Shown in pieces: positions 10,020 to 19,993 of a stretch of 64,000 nucleotides of DNA. The stretch comes from Cladophialophora immunda (lineage: Eukaryota; Ascomycota; Eurotiomycetes; Chaetothyriales; Herpotrichiellaceae). The stretch is taken from NCBI RefSeq assembly GCF_000835495.1, contig NW_015622543.1, positions 186,001-250,000 of the forward strand, in the 5' to 3' direction. The notes beneath the pieces were generated by a model that ran no database searches, had not been told where the DNA came from, and saw nothing but the letters and a program-made list of their open reading frames with translations. How positions within the stretch are numbered: position 1 is the first letter of the stretch; each line of letters opens with the position of its first letter. Position numbers and translations under genes: made by a program.

Positions 10020-11583
10020 ATGCCGAAACGGAGACGCAGCGATGAGGACACTGGCAAGCTGCCAGCGCCCGCGAAACGGAGTCGCACTGGGTCCAAGCGG
10101 AACCTGCTGGACGTCAGCGACGAGATTCTCTTGCGCATCCTGTCATTTCTTCCTATCAAAGACTTGCTGAGGACTGAGTGGTAAGTCCTCCACAGGCACC
10201 CACTTGCTGGACTTTTGCTAATTCATTCACAGTGTCTCGCGTCGGCTTCATTCCCTCGCTACCGATCGCGGAATCTGGAGGGTGAAATATATGCAGACAT
10301 GGGTGCGGCCGCGCTTGCGACGGATTCCACCGACTGGTACAGGACGACAAGACCACTCGGTTGACTGGAAAAGCCAGTTTCGAATCAAATCAAATTGGTC
10401 AAAGGGCCAGGCCAAGGTAAAGGAAGTCGAGGTCGCTCGTCCACCTGCGCCGCCTGTGATTGCGAAAGTCCACCGAGGCATGATCTTCACGGTGGATCCA
10501 GCAACTGGCCTCCGGGTTTGGTCGCAAAGAGACGTGACGAAGACATCAAGGGCGCAGATTCGGCTTCACGGGACGTCAGCAGCCACCTGCATGGCGGTAG
10601 AAACCACTGACGAAATAACCTATATCTTGCTTGGGTTTCAGGATGGATCCCTCTCGGTTTACATCTACCACGACGACGGCCAGTTTGAGCACCGGACCAG
10701 CCACCAGTCCACCGACGGGCCTCTCATGGCTATCTCTTCGAGCTTTCCCTACGTGATGACAGTTTCCAGAACAAAGTTCCTGAGCCTGTATCAGTGGAAC
10801 TCTGCGGGAAGTCGAGATAGAGACGCCACCAATATGTTGACGATTGCTAGACTTCAGTCCGATGCGTCCTTTGCGCCTATTTCAGTAGCCTTGAGACGGG
10901 CGCCAACCCAAGTCATTGCAACCATCGCGTATGCCTTTAGCAGGCTTCAATCTGGGTGGTGCATTGGGCTACAGGAGGTCCGGTTGACCACTGGGGGTAG
11001 ACTTGTGGGCAGCAGACTAGCGTCCACCATTGGACCTCCCTACACAGGCTCGAGCAAAGGGGATCTTACCACCCGATCGACAAGCTCGTTGCCGTTACCT
11101 TTGCACCCTCAACTGATGAGTCCTCCTACGTCTCTTTCCTATCAACATCCGTTCCTCATTGGGACCTTGGCAGACAACACGATCATATCGTTCCTGGTGA
11201 CTTCGAACGATGACAAGCTAGAAATCAGCGGCGGAAGACGTCTCTGGGGTCACACATCGGCAGTGTCAGGAGCAGAAGTCAACAATCGGGGCAAAGCGGT
11301 GTCGATCAGCTCTCGCGGAGACGAAATGCGAGTTTGGGAACTGGAACCTGTGATGACAACCGAAAGCCAACCTCGGGCCAGTACTCAGATTACAGCAGTC
11401 GACCCCTTTTCTGGTGGCGCTGGACTGTTGGCTCGGCGAGGTCCCGGGCTGGGGCTTGCCTTGGACGAGATCAGACGCGAATTGGAACTCACTCGACGGT
11501 GGGTTGGCTTCGATGACGAGCAAGTGGTGGTGCTGGGTGAACGAGACCAACGACAGATTATGGCATTGTACGATTTTACATAG
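10020..11583 (+). CDS. F-box protein with C-terminal beta-propeller (WD40-like)
   Basis: Two exons, 10020-10180 and 10233-11583. The 52-bp GT-AG intron interrupts a Cys codon inside the F-box; the product is 503 aa. The N terminus has a basic patch (MPKRRRS), then an F-box at about residues 28-65 (LLDVSDEILLRILSFLPIKD, LLRTECVSRRLHSLATDRGIW), which would dock to Skp1 in an SCF ubiquitin ligase. The rest contains diverged WD-type blades, the clearest being RRLWGHTSAVSGAEV followed by ISSRGDEMRVWELE near the C terminus, and FTVDPATGLRVWSQ earlier. The propeller would be the substrate-binding face. The substrate is unknown. The splice junction restores the F-box consensus, which supports the model. 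Confidence 0.88.
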
Positions 11584-12255
11584 ACGCGTTTCATCATCAT
11601 CAGAAGAAGAACATACAAAGACTTATACCGAAAGACCAAGAGGCTGTCAGACTGTGACCATACCCGGTCGAGCGAGACAGGTCCGAAAGGTACAGTACAA
11701 TACTGTCGAGCTGTACCCTCGTCGGGTGATAAACGGCCTTATCTGCAACCGCGACGAATAAGAGGCAAGGAAACCTTCCGCGTGGCTCCAGGAATGACAG
11801 GAAAAGGCCTGGAAGATCCAGACCAACGGCAGATCCAGGCAGTGCAGTTTCGCAGCTGGCAAGCCTACCCGAGTCGTCAAGTCTGGTGGTCTTTTTACAC
11901 AGCAGATGGCCACCATTGGAGTCCAGCTCGCAGGACGCCATGGGCAGAGTTTTCGAGGCCCTTAGTATTAGTATGACGTTGAAAAACACGCCCGTGGTCT
12001 AATAATTCTGCCAATCCACGCTGCCGGCCACTTTTTCTCCATCGCATTTTCTCCTCAGCTTTAGTTGACAAAGCGTTCACTTTGCACACGCACACAACAA
12101 TCCGACCCTTAGGATCCTATTTCATCTTGCTCTTCTTGAGCCTGACACCTGGTACGCATCCACATCCTCGAGTGATCCTGCATGAGTTGCGGGTGGCCGA
12201 GACTGACGAGTGGTTGACTTTTCAGCTTCTCTCGAAACGAGCACGCACCAACACC
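11584..12255. other. Intergenic region
   Basis: 3' flank of the F-box gene, then the pyrimidine-rich 5' leader of the zinc-knuckle gene. No gene seen. Confidence 0.5.
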
Positions 12256-13297
12256 ATGGACCGTGGCTGCTACAACTGCGGCGACTCTTCGCACCAGGTA
12301 CTCAGGACTGTTATCATTGACCCTACATCCCCTTACTTTACTTCAGGCACGCGACTGCCCCAAGAAAGGCACCCCAACTTGGTGAGTAAATCTGACCTGT
12401 TTCCTGCCATCTGGCCTTTCACTCCAGGTTGACTGACACGCCAACAGTTACAACTGCGGAGGTACGTCGCACAAAGTCACCCCCGGTCCTTACCTTTACT
12501 GACCTCTTCCAAAGCCGAAGGTCACGTCAGCCGCGAATGCACCGCTGCGCCTAAGCCCAAGTCTTGCTACAAATGTTAGTCCAACCTTGGAACGACGCCG
12601 TCTCAGACACATATATTGATTCGCTCACAGGTGGAAATGAAGGACACTTCGCGCGTGACTGCCCTCAAGCTGGTCCTCCTGGCGGTACGGGAGGCGGCTG
12701 GGGTAGCACCGGCGGAAACACCTATGGTGGCGGGTCGTCTCGAGAATGCTACCGCTGCGGAGGGCAGGGTCACATAGCGCGGTAAGCCACTGTTGTCCTG
12801 AAATTAAATGGGATGTCTACTGATCTCCTCTCAGTGACTGTACTTCCGGCGGCGGCGGCGGTGGCGGCTTCGGCGGCGGGTTCAATCGCGGTGGGGGGGG
12901 TCAGACCTGCTATGTGAGATACTTTCTTCGACGGTCTTCAGATTCATACTGACAGTCGGGAAACAGTCTTGCGGCGGCATTGGCCATATGTCACGGTAAG
13001 GCTCGGTGATCCTTGCTGCACCATCCCCCTTGCTAACTATGGACCAGTGACTGCACTCAAGGTCGGGCTCAGAAATGCTACGTATGTCACCCTGACCTGC
13101 AATGCCGACCCATACACTGACAGGGAATGCAGAACTGTGGCGAACAAGGTCATCTCTCTCGCGACTGCCCATCCGAGCCCAGCTCTGAGCGCATCTGCTA
13201 CAAATGTGAGATTACGCTCCTGTCATAGACGACCCCCTTCTAACCGTGCATTCTAGGCAAGCAGCCAGGACACTTGCAGTCCGCTTGCCCCAACTAG
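12256..13297 (+). CDS. CNBP/Gis2/Byr3-type CCHC zinc-knuckle nucleic-acid-binding protein
   Basis: Ten exons by my reading: 12256-12297, 12347-12381, 12448-12461, 12515-12574, 12631-12781, 12835-12913, 12967-12995, 13048-13081, 13133-13205 and 13257-13297. They total 558 nt, 185 aa, all with GT-AG introns of about 50-70 bp and consistent phases. The protein is seven CCHC knuckles (C-x2-C-x4-H-x4-C), for example CYNCGEQGHLSRDC and CYRCGGQGHIARDC, with a Gly-rich linker after the third and an RGG-like Gly tract after the fourth. Orthologues (yeast Gis2, fission yeast Byr3, human CNBP) bind single-stranded RNA/DNA and associate with translating mRNPs. One exon is only 14 nt. Several introns fall at homologous points of different knuckles (see findings). 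Confidence 0.92.
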
Positions 13298-14718
13298 TTG
13301 ACTTGCTCTAGCACCTTGACGAGCCGACCACTACTTTTCCTTTCTTATCCAACTCACGCAAAAAGTATGGGCCTATGGATGGTTGATGATGTACATCCCG
13401 TCTCGAGCATCATGATGACATGACGATACGCATTCAAGCAGATGGCAATAGGTTACGACAGAATTTTCAATTTCCAGATTCGGCGATGGCTCAACATCCT
13501 AGGCGAACCATCTGTGGTTGGTGGAAAGGCCTTTTGAAACCGGGTGATGATGGGAAGAGATTTCGAAAAGGTCTTTGCAATGCAGGAGCAAGCGGACGAT
13601 GGAGAAAGGAGAATTTTGAATGGATTTCGTCGGGGTCAACCAGATTGCACGAGAACCAAGGACATTCAACAGACGAACCAGGTTGAGGCAAAGGCGGCTT
13701 TCGCTGAAGGGGGAAAATTTTCATTCGTTCAATGGGTCAGCATGCAGATCGGCGCACTGAGACCCAGGATCCAAGGGCGCTTTGGGATCGGCGCGAGCAA
13801 TGCGCAGAGAAATCCCTGGCAGGAGGAGATGAGGTCGAGATCGACGCGGCTTCCTCGTGGATTAGGGACGATCCATCTCGACAGAATCGATAACACAATA
13901 AGAGAGCTCGTCTTCCCTTTCCAAGTCTTTGTGCTCTCTGGTCTTTTGTTGTGTGCTGTCGTACCTCGTATTGCAGTATCTGTTGCCGAATGCTCGACGT
14001 CTGAACACAGGCAGCCTGTTCTCTTCCAGAAGGCACTGTCCTCAAAGCTCGTCTCACGGCACAGACGATGTGCACAGCGTACTCGGTATTGCTTGAGCGA
14101 AGCAGAAGCTGACGGCTTTCAAAGATTAAGCGCACGTTGCCGAGTACAGGTAGAAAGAATACTGATAGCGGTAGTTGAGCATTGAAGTCGGCGAGTCGGA
14201 GGACAGATTCCGGCCCCCGACGCCCCCGCCAGCCCAAGTTTCAGTTGGACGGGCATCACAGGCACTGCCACGGGCATCACGGGCGCCCACGGGCGAACTC
14301 TCCAATCAAGAACCGCCTATTCCAACGTCCCTGGAGCCTCAGCAGCCCTCTGTGGCCCTTGTCCGACACCTTACGCGTCCTCCGCAGCAGCCAAGCCCAA
14401 CCAAGGCCTCATCGCCCGCGCATTGCTTGCCCGTGATTCGCAGCCTTGTGCGGCCCGCTGCTATTTCTAGGTCCAGGTACAACATGCGCCCCAGTCTTTT
14501 TTGTTCCGTCGACCTACGTCGCATACCCCAAGACCACGTAGACTGAATACCCTGTCTATCTCCAGCCCCCTCCCTGGCCGACACTCGATACTTTGCGTTA
14601 TCAATGGCTTGTCAATCCCTCCGCGAAGCCTTCCGGCAGTCTTCCTCTCTCCCTCTTCCTCCCACCAGAACCTCACAACACATCCTCGATACTTCCAGTC
14701 GATAATTTCCCATCCACC
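13298..14718. other. Intergenic region
   Basis: About 1.4 kb between co-directional genes. Open frames up to ~210 codons occur on both strands at 13.5-14.2 kb, but they overlap each other, are rich in Arg/Ser/Cys and show no recognisable domain. 14.45-14.7 kb is CT-rich and fits a 5' UTR. Confidence 0.55.
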
Positions 14719-15735
14719 ATGGCCAGAAACTCAATCATCGCCCTAGCCACGGCAGCCCTGCTGGCAACGACGGCCAATGCTCAGTTTGGGTACGGATGGG
14801 GAGGTGGATTTGGCAATGGCAACGGGGACGGCTGTCCTCCTTGGGCCAGTGACTGCGACGGCTCCGACGACAGCGGCGACGGGAGCAGCTCCTCGTCTTC
14901 GAATGGCGTCTCGCAAGGCAGTCTTTTCTCTTCTCCCGCTGCGTTCGACCGAGGAACCAAGATTCTAATCGCCCACGCCGTCCTGGCCTCTGCAGTTTGG
15001 GTCCTGTTTGTCCCGTCGCTCGCAATCCTACTGCGCTTGAACATCAAGAATCCTATTGTGCTCAGAATCCACGCTGTCGGCCAAATCCTCAGCTACATCA
15101 TCTTCATTGTCGCCGCAGGCATGGGCATCTGGCTTGCACAGCAGTCTGCCGCCTACGGCGTCTGGAACGACCCTCATCCAAAGCTGGGTCTTGCAATCCT
15201 GGCCTTGGCTTTCTTTCAGCCAATTGTGAGTTCTCACCCCTCGAACGGCGTGATTGGAGAAGCTTCTTGGTGCTAGAGCTCTCTCTTATCGCCCTCTTCC
15301 ACAACTAGTCCATGCTAACGGCGAACCCAGTTTGGTTCTATCCACCACTCAATCTACAAGAGACGCGTCCAGAACGTCCAGGCGGGAAAGCCAACCAAAC
15401 CGCCCGGCCGGACGGCGCCTGGACGTGTACACCTTTGGCTCGGCCGGCTTCTCATTGTGCTCGGTATGATCAACGGCGGCTTGGGCATCCGATTAGCATC
15501 CTTCAGCCCTTTCCAGACCGATGCCACGTCCACCAAGGCAAAGATTGCCTACGGCGTCATCGCGGCCACCATGTTTTTGCTCTACCTGGTGTTTGTGATC
15601 ACCTTTGAGGTCAGGAAGTCAAGGGCGAGCACCGAGGAGGTGCGGAGTAGAGAGCAGGTGGTCGCCAACAAGGACGGACTGCCCTCGTATGACGAGAGTG
15701 AGGAATCCGTGGGAAGGCCCAGCAGGTACAGCTGA
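14719..15735 (+). CDS. Secreted-pathway cytochrome b561-like membrane protein
   Basis: Two exons, 14719-15225 and 15331-15735 (105-bp GT-AG intron, phase 0), giving 303 aa. The N terminus is a signal peptide (hydrophobic residues 5-18, likely cut after ANA at ~21). A Gly/Asp/Ser-rich low-complexity linker runs to ~70, followed by about five transmembrane helices. Histidines at residues 86, 118, 153 and 203 sit in successive helices (ILIAHAVLA, LRIHAVGQ, DPHPKLG, GRVHLWLG), the pattern of the two b-type hemes of cytochrome b561. The cytosolic tail is charged with a PSYDE motif. Such proteins move electrons across membranes, often from ascorbate or a secreted partner. Fungal relatives often carry an N-terminal DOMON heme domain; here only the short linker is present. 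Confidence 0.88.
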
Positions 15736-15903
15736 ACCCGGAACAAAAAGGCGTCTGGACATTTTGATGACATTGTTTGGAAAGAATTTGACTTCGATGT
15801 GATACACGAAAAGCCCCCCCATTTACTCCGTACACTTGTTACTGAGATGGCATGATAATGATAATGGTACATACAAGAAACCTTGCTTTTGTGATCGAAA
15901 AAC

Positions 15904-16674
15904 TCACCAGATCCCTGGGATCAGAGCATAGGGGACCTCCCTCTTGACCTTGGCCCATTGCTCGCCGTACTTGTTTGCCATGTACTCGTCCAGCACGGGG
16001 ATCGCCCGCGTCGCAAAGTCCCAAAGGAACCAGCCTCCGACCAAGACACCCCAGACCGGGCCTCCCGAGGCCAGCGCGTATCCCGCGCGCCACATCGAAT
16101 AGCCCATGTACGAGACGTGGCGGACGATCGAGAACAGGCCGCCCGTGTAGACCTTCCCTTCGTTCTTGGGGTCCGATTTGAAACGGTGCCGCTGGACTTC
16201 GGCGACGGTCTCGCTCAGCACGCCGCCGGCGAACAGCGCCGCGCCGACGTACACGCTCCAGGGCGGGAGGTAGGTCGGGTTCTCGGCGGAGGCGTCGTAC
16301 AGGAGCGTGTTCAGGGTGTTGAAGACGGTGTTGAAGGCGCTGATGGCCACCGCCGCGCCCGGCGACACGGGCTCCCGCGCCGTGACGGCCTTCCAGAAGA
16401 TGTGCTTCGCCGCCGACCCGACGGCCATGGCCCAGATCACCGTCTGATACGGCGTCAGCCCCGTCGCGGAGACGACGGCGCCGCCTGGCACGGGGGCGCG
16501 GGGCGCAGGCAGGCCCAGCTTCGCCGCCAGCTGGGGCAGCGGCGAGTGCAGCAGGAGGTGTCGCTGCAGCAGAGGGTCGAGCGCCCGCAGCCCAATCATC
16601 AGCGTGTTGCCCAGCAGGTTGGAGCCGTAGGACCCGCGAGCCACCAGGTCGAGCTTCTTCTTCGGTTCCGCCAT
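15904..16674 (-). CDS. ICMT/DUF1295-like polytopic membrane protein
   Basis: Single exon, ATG at 16674 (MAEPKKK), 256 aa; the frame runs further upstream only through a non-ATG codon. Several hydrophobic helices are followed by GGLFSIVRHVSYMGY (about residues 173-187) and a C-terminal PVLDEYMANKYGEQWAKVK...PGIW block. These are the signatures of the isoprenylcysteine methyltransferase / steroid-5-alpha-reductase-like superfamily (DUF1295). Such enzymes act in the ER membrane on lipid or prenylated substrates with SAM or NADPH. Which reaction applies here I cannot tell. The coding region is strongly GC3-rich, which opens a 243-codon antisense frame that I treat as a shadow. Convergent with the cytochrome b561 gene; stop codons are about 170 bp apart. 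Confidence 0.8.
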   Translation of the reverse strand: MAEPKKKLDLVARGSYGSNLLGNTLMIGLRALDPLLQRHLLLHSPLPQLAAKLGLPAPRAPVPGGAVVSATGLTPYQTVIWAMAVGSAAKHIFWKAVTAREPVSPGAAVAISAFNTVFNTLNTLLYDASAENPTYLPPWSVYVGAALFAGGVLSETVAEVQRHRFKSDPKNEGKVYTGGLFSIVRHVSYMGYSMWRAGYALASGGPVWGVLVGGWFLWDFATRAIPVLDEYMANKYGEQWAKVKREVPYALIPGIW

Positions 16675-17212
16675 GCTAGGCCACGATAGGTGCGTCTTGG
16701 TCGCAGAACAGATGGCCGGATTTGGATGTGTGGTCCACACGTCGTTTTGACTCGTAGGCAGGGGGTTGCGGGGAGCGTTGAGGAGGGCCGTGGTGAGTAG
16801 GGTCAAGGAGTGGTAAGTTTACGGAGTTGTCCATGTCCATGTCCATGGCCCATCGCTGAGGACACCGGATCGGCTGAATCTCGGCCCGACAGCAACGACG
16901 ACGGCGACGATGATCCCTCTCGCTCATGTATGCGGCGCCAGCAGCGTCAATGGGAAGTTGGGGTGAGGTCTGACCGACTCGCAAATCCCTTTGCGGCCAC
17001 CTTCAACCTGCATGCTCTCTCAGAACATATCTCCAAATGCAATGCCGTGACGTTGGCAACCCACGGGCAGCTCTACACAGACATGCTGACACAAAAGGTT
17101 TGGTTATGCAGAGTACGGACTACTCCGTGCATATCAGTCTACCACCACTGATCACTACTGATATCCATTCCTCCTTCACTCGAGCTTCCCTACCACTAAT
17201 TCTCGCTTCATC
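16675..17212. other. Intergenic region between divergent genes
   Basis: Divergent promoter region of the ICMT-like and SDR genes. It contains a short tandem CCATGT run near 16835-16850 and no gene that I can support. Confidence 0.5.
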
Positions 17213-18034
17213 ATGGCAGGATCAGGGTTTGACCTAGGGTTAGGCCTCGACGGTTCTCACATCCTCGTAACCGGATCTTCAGGGGCGATTGGATCTGTAG
17301 TGGTCAAAGCATTTCTTACAGCGGGCGCATATGTATCGGCATTTGATATCGTCGAACCCCGCGAACCTATCCAGAATGAGCGACTACACTTCCAACAAGT
17401 GGACATTACGGACGAGTCCAGGGTCGAGGAGGCTATGGAATCAGCCAGGACAAAATATGGGGTAGTAACAACATGTGTATTGGCTGCTGGTCTGGACTTG
17501 TCCTACTGTTCCCAGCACTCCCTCGTCGACATGCCCCTCAAAGCGTGGCAAAGAGTGCTGCATGTCAATGTCGACGGGACATTTTTGACCTGTCGAGCCT
17601 GGCTTCGAGGCATCAGAAGTAACGCAACACCCCAGACCAGAAATATCTCTGCAATTCTTTTCGGCAGCGAGGCAGGAACCTTTGGAGTTCCATTATGCGC
17701 ACCATACGCCGCCTCCAAATCAGCGATTCAGTATGGTCTTGTCAAGTCGCTCGCTCGCGATGCCGTCAACATCAATCCGCGTTGTCGCATTAACGCTGTC
17801 GCGCCGGGTCCTGTTAACACAGCACAATTTCAGAAGGAATGTGCGGACGATCCATCTGCTTTATGGCGCGAAGCCCAAGCAACCGTGGCATTACATCAAC
17901 CAGTCCCGATTGAAGCGGTCGCAAGAGCCTGTCTATTCCTCGCAAGCGACAACTTTGCTGGCAATATAACTGGACAAGTGTTGCCGGTGGATTCTGGAAA
18001 GAGCGGCGCCCTGATGTGGCCAGAAGCACCATAG
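17213..18034 (+). CDS. Short-chain dehydrogenase/reductase (SDR)
   Basis: Single exon, 273 aa, classical SDR length. It has the cofactor motif TGSSGAIG (residues 20-27). An acidic residue ends beta-2 in FDIVEP, favouring NAD(H) over NADP(H). VLAAG replaces the usual NNAG. The active site is Ser in FGSEAG with YAASK (Tyr ~165, Lys ~169), followed by VAPGPVNT. The C-terminal GQVLPVDSG block is typical of SDRs. The substrate is not predictable. The gene stands alone, with no obvious pathway partner next to it. Confidence 0.9.
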   Translation: MAGSGFDLGLGLDGSHILVTGSSGAIGSVVVKAFLTAGAYVSAFDIVEPREPIQNERLHFQQVDITDESRVEEAMESARTKYGVVTTCVLAAGLDLSYCSQHSLVDMPLKAWQRVLHVNVDGTFLTCRAWLRGIRSNATPQTRNISAILFGSEAGTFGVPLCAPYAASKSAIQYGLVKSLARDAVNINPRCRINAVAPGPVNTAQFQKECADDPSALWREAQATVALHQPVPIEAVARACLFLASDNFAGNITGQVLPVDSGKSGALMWPEAP

Positions 18035-19993
18035 GGTTGGTCCGATTTACCTCTGAAGCCATGCATTGGCAGCATACACCGGGAAAGGAAAGTCTTCTTG
18101 GTCGGCACAACCTCCAACGGAAAGGAAGGTTGGATCCATTCGACCCTAATAAAGACCTTCTGGTGCACCCCATAGAAGAAAGCTGACTCCCCTCAGTCAT
18201 TTATCCATTTAGCCTGGAAGAAACATTTTATGGAGCCCAGCCTGGCGGTTCGAGAAAGGATACTGTGTAGTCTGACGTGGAAGTAGGCTCGTGTTGCCAT
18301 TTGAGATATTGACACGTATACCGAAGAGAGCTGCCGCTCTCATTTGGGAATTTGACTTTTGCGAGGCTGGGGGCCTGCGTGTCCTCCAAGGTTGCGGGAT
18401 ATTCTCACCCGGGTAACGGACTCTTGGCCGTCCGCCATTGATGTCCTGATACCGTTGGCAAGGGTGTCCTTTTTGAGTCAGACCGTTAATTATATCTCCG
18501 AGATGGCCTGACAGGGAGCATGAGGTGCATGTGTCCGGCCTCTTCTGCGGTGATTGGCAGGGAGCTAGGGCGAGACTTGCCCGAGAGCTGTGCCACCCGC
18601 ATGCTGGAGAGGGACAGGGTGTGATTGCGCAACCAAGGCGGAACAGAGCTCAACCTCTGACAGGACGAATGCTTGATAAGAAACGAGACAAGTCGATATC
18701 GGGAAGGTCGGGGAGGTGGCTGGAGACTTAGAGTAGAGGTATCCTCAGAATCGAAAATATACCACGAACCCGTTGGGGAAGGCCACTGGGGATGAAAGAA
18801 GTTCGAAGCTGTCGGCCCGTTTCACCCAAATTGCAACGAGGGAAATCAGCTTTGATGTGAGGTCGATTGACGAAAGGGCAGGCGGGTTCAATGCAGAGTG
18901 TGACCATTTCTTCTTGTACTCCGATTATGCTGGGGATCCCATCGGCAGCAGTGCGCAAGCGTGCATACGGCAGGGGTCTCCGCCAATTTTTCGCCATCTC
19001 ATTATCGAACGAACACACCCGAATGTGGCGGGAACGGCGAAGCAGGATGCGAGGTGACGGCGTATCAGACTGCACCTCGTGAGAATCGGAGCGAATTAGC
19101 GAGGCACATCAATACTAGAAGCAGAATCTTCACCCGCAGCCACTGGAACAGCGCAAAAATATGCAACACCAATGCAGGTGTAGAAGAGAGTTCAGGCCGT
19201 GACAATCAACGGCCAGTGGGAGGCTCGGATGGTGGGTGCGATGATGAGAAAACATGGAGAATGATGGAGGGGAGGGAATGCGGCGAAGCGGCTGCCCACT
19301 CAACAGCCAAGCCTTGACTAACGGAAACAAACTAGGGTCGTCACAGATTGCCCTCATTGAGGGCTCTCTAGGCACCCCTCCGGGTGCTCTATAGGTGCCG
19401 CCCCAGGCTACCCATTAACTGAGCCCTAGAAGCTCGGCGCCCGCAGGTTTGCCAGGAAGCCTGGAAGGCCGCCGTGGACAGGGACTGGGAGGACCGCTTT
19501 CCCACTTGCCAGGGCTCCGCCTCCACAAATTCGAAGTTCCGTTTTGGTTAACTAATCGACAACTCTGTTCTTTCATCACCAGAACGCCTTACGTCCTTCT
19601 TTGCTCACCATTTTGTCATTTCGCACGCATCTGCCCTCGAGCCACCCATCTGCGGACCTCACCATCTGGCACCGCGTACCCGTCACATTTGCTGTCTGTG
19701 CGTGTTCCCACCTCGACCGGTGAGCGACGATCCCACCAGCCACAGTCCGAACCTCGCACAAAACAAGCGCCACAAGCAACACAGCGCAGTCGGACACCGT
19801 GGAAGCTCTTTCTGCTCGAGCCAAATCCAAAATATACGAAGAGGCAAATTTTGTCTGCTCTCCCCCTCCTTTCTCCGCCTCATCCTACGCCACTCAGGTC
19901 TATTTCGTGGTTGGGTTGGAGTAAGAGATGGCATAGCGGCGTTGCGGTGACGGGTACAATTTGAGGCCTCTGCCACCTAAAAAATCCGACAGC
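18035..19993. other. Long upstream region of the Mga2/Spt23 gene
   Basis: Nearly 2 kb without a gene I can support. The last ~450 bp are CT-rich and probably transcribed leader. A cluster of inverted repeats lies at 19350-19400 (listed separately). Confidence 0.5.
19350..19397. repeat. Cluster of short inverted repeats upstream of Mga2/Spt23
   Basis: A 15-bp palindrome GCCCTCA-T-TGAGGGC at 19350-19364 is followed at once by GCACCC-CTCC-GGGTGC at 19372-19387. A GGTGCC about 5 bp later can also pair with GGCACC. They lie about 600 bp before the start codon and could be factor-binding sites or hairpins in the leader. Confidence 0.6.

Noticed and set aside
13544..14237. Overlapping frames of 213 and 166 codons on opposite strands
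   Set aside because: Mutually overlapping, no recognisable sequence, and no splice or start context; treated as intergenic.
15958..16689. 243-codon antisense frame opposite the ICMT-like gene
   Set aside because: Arg/His/Gly-rich composition caused by GC-rich third positions of the real gene; no domain.
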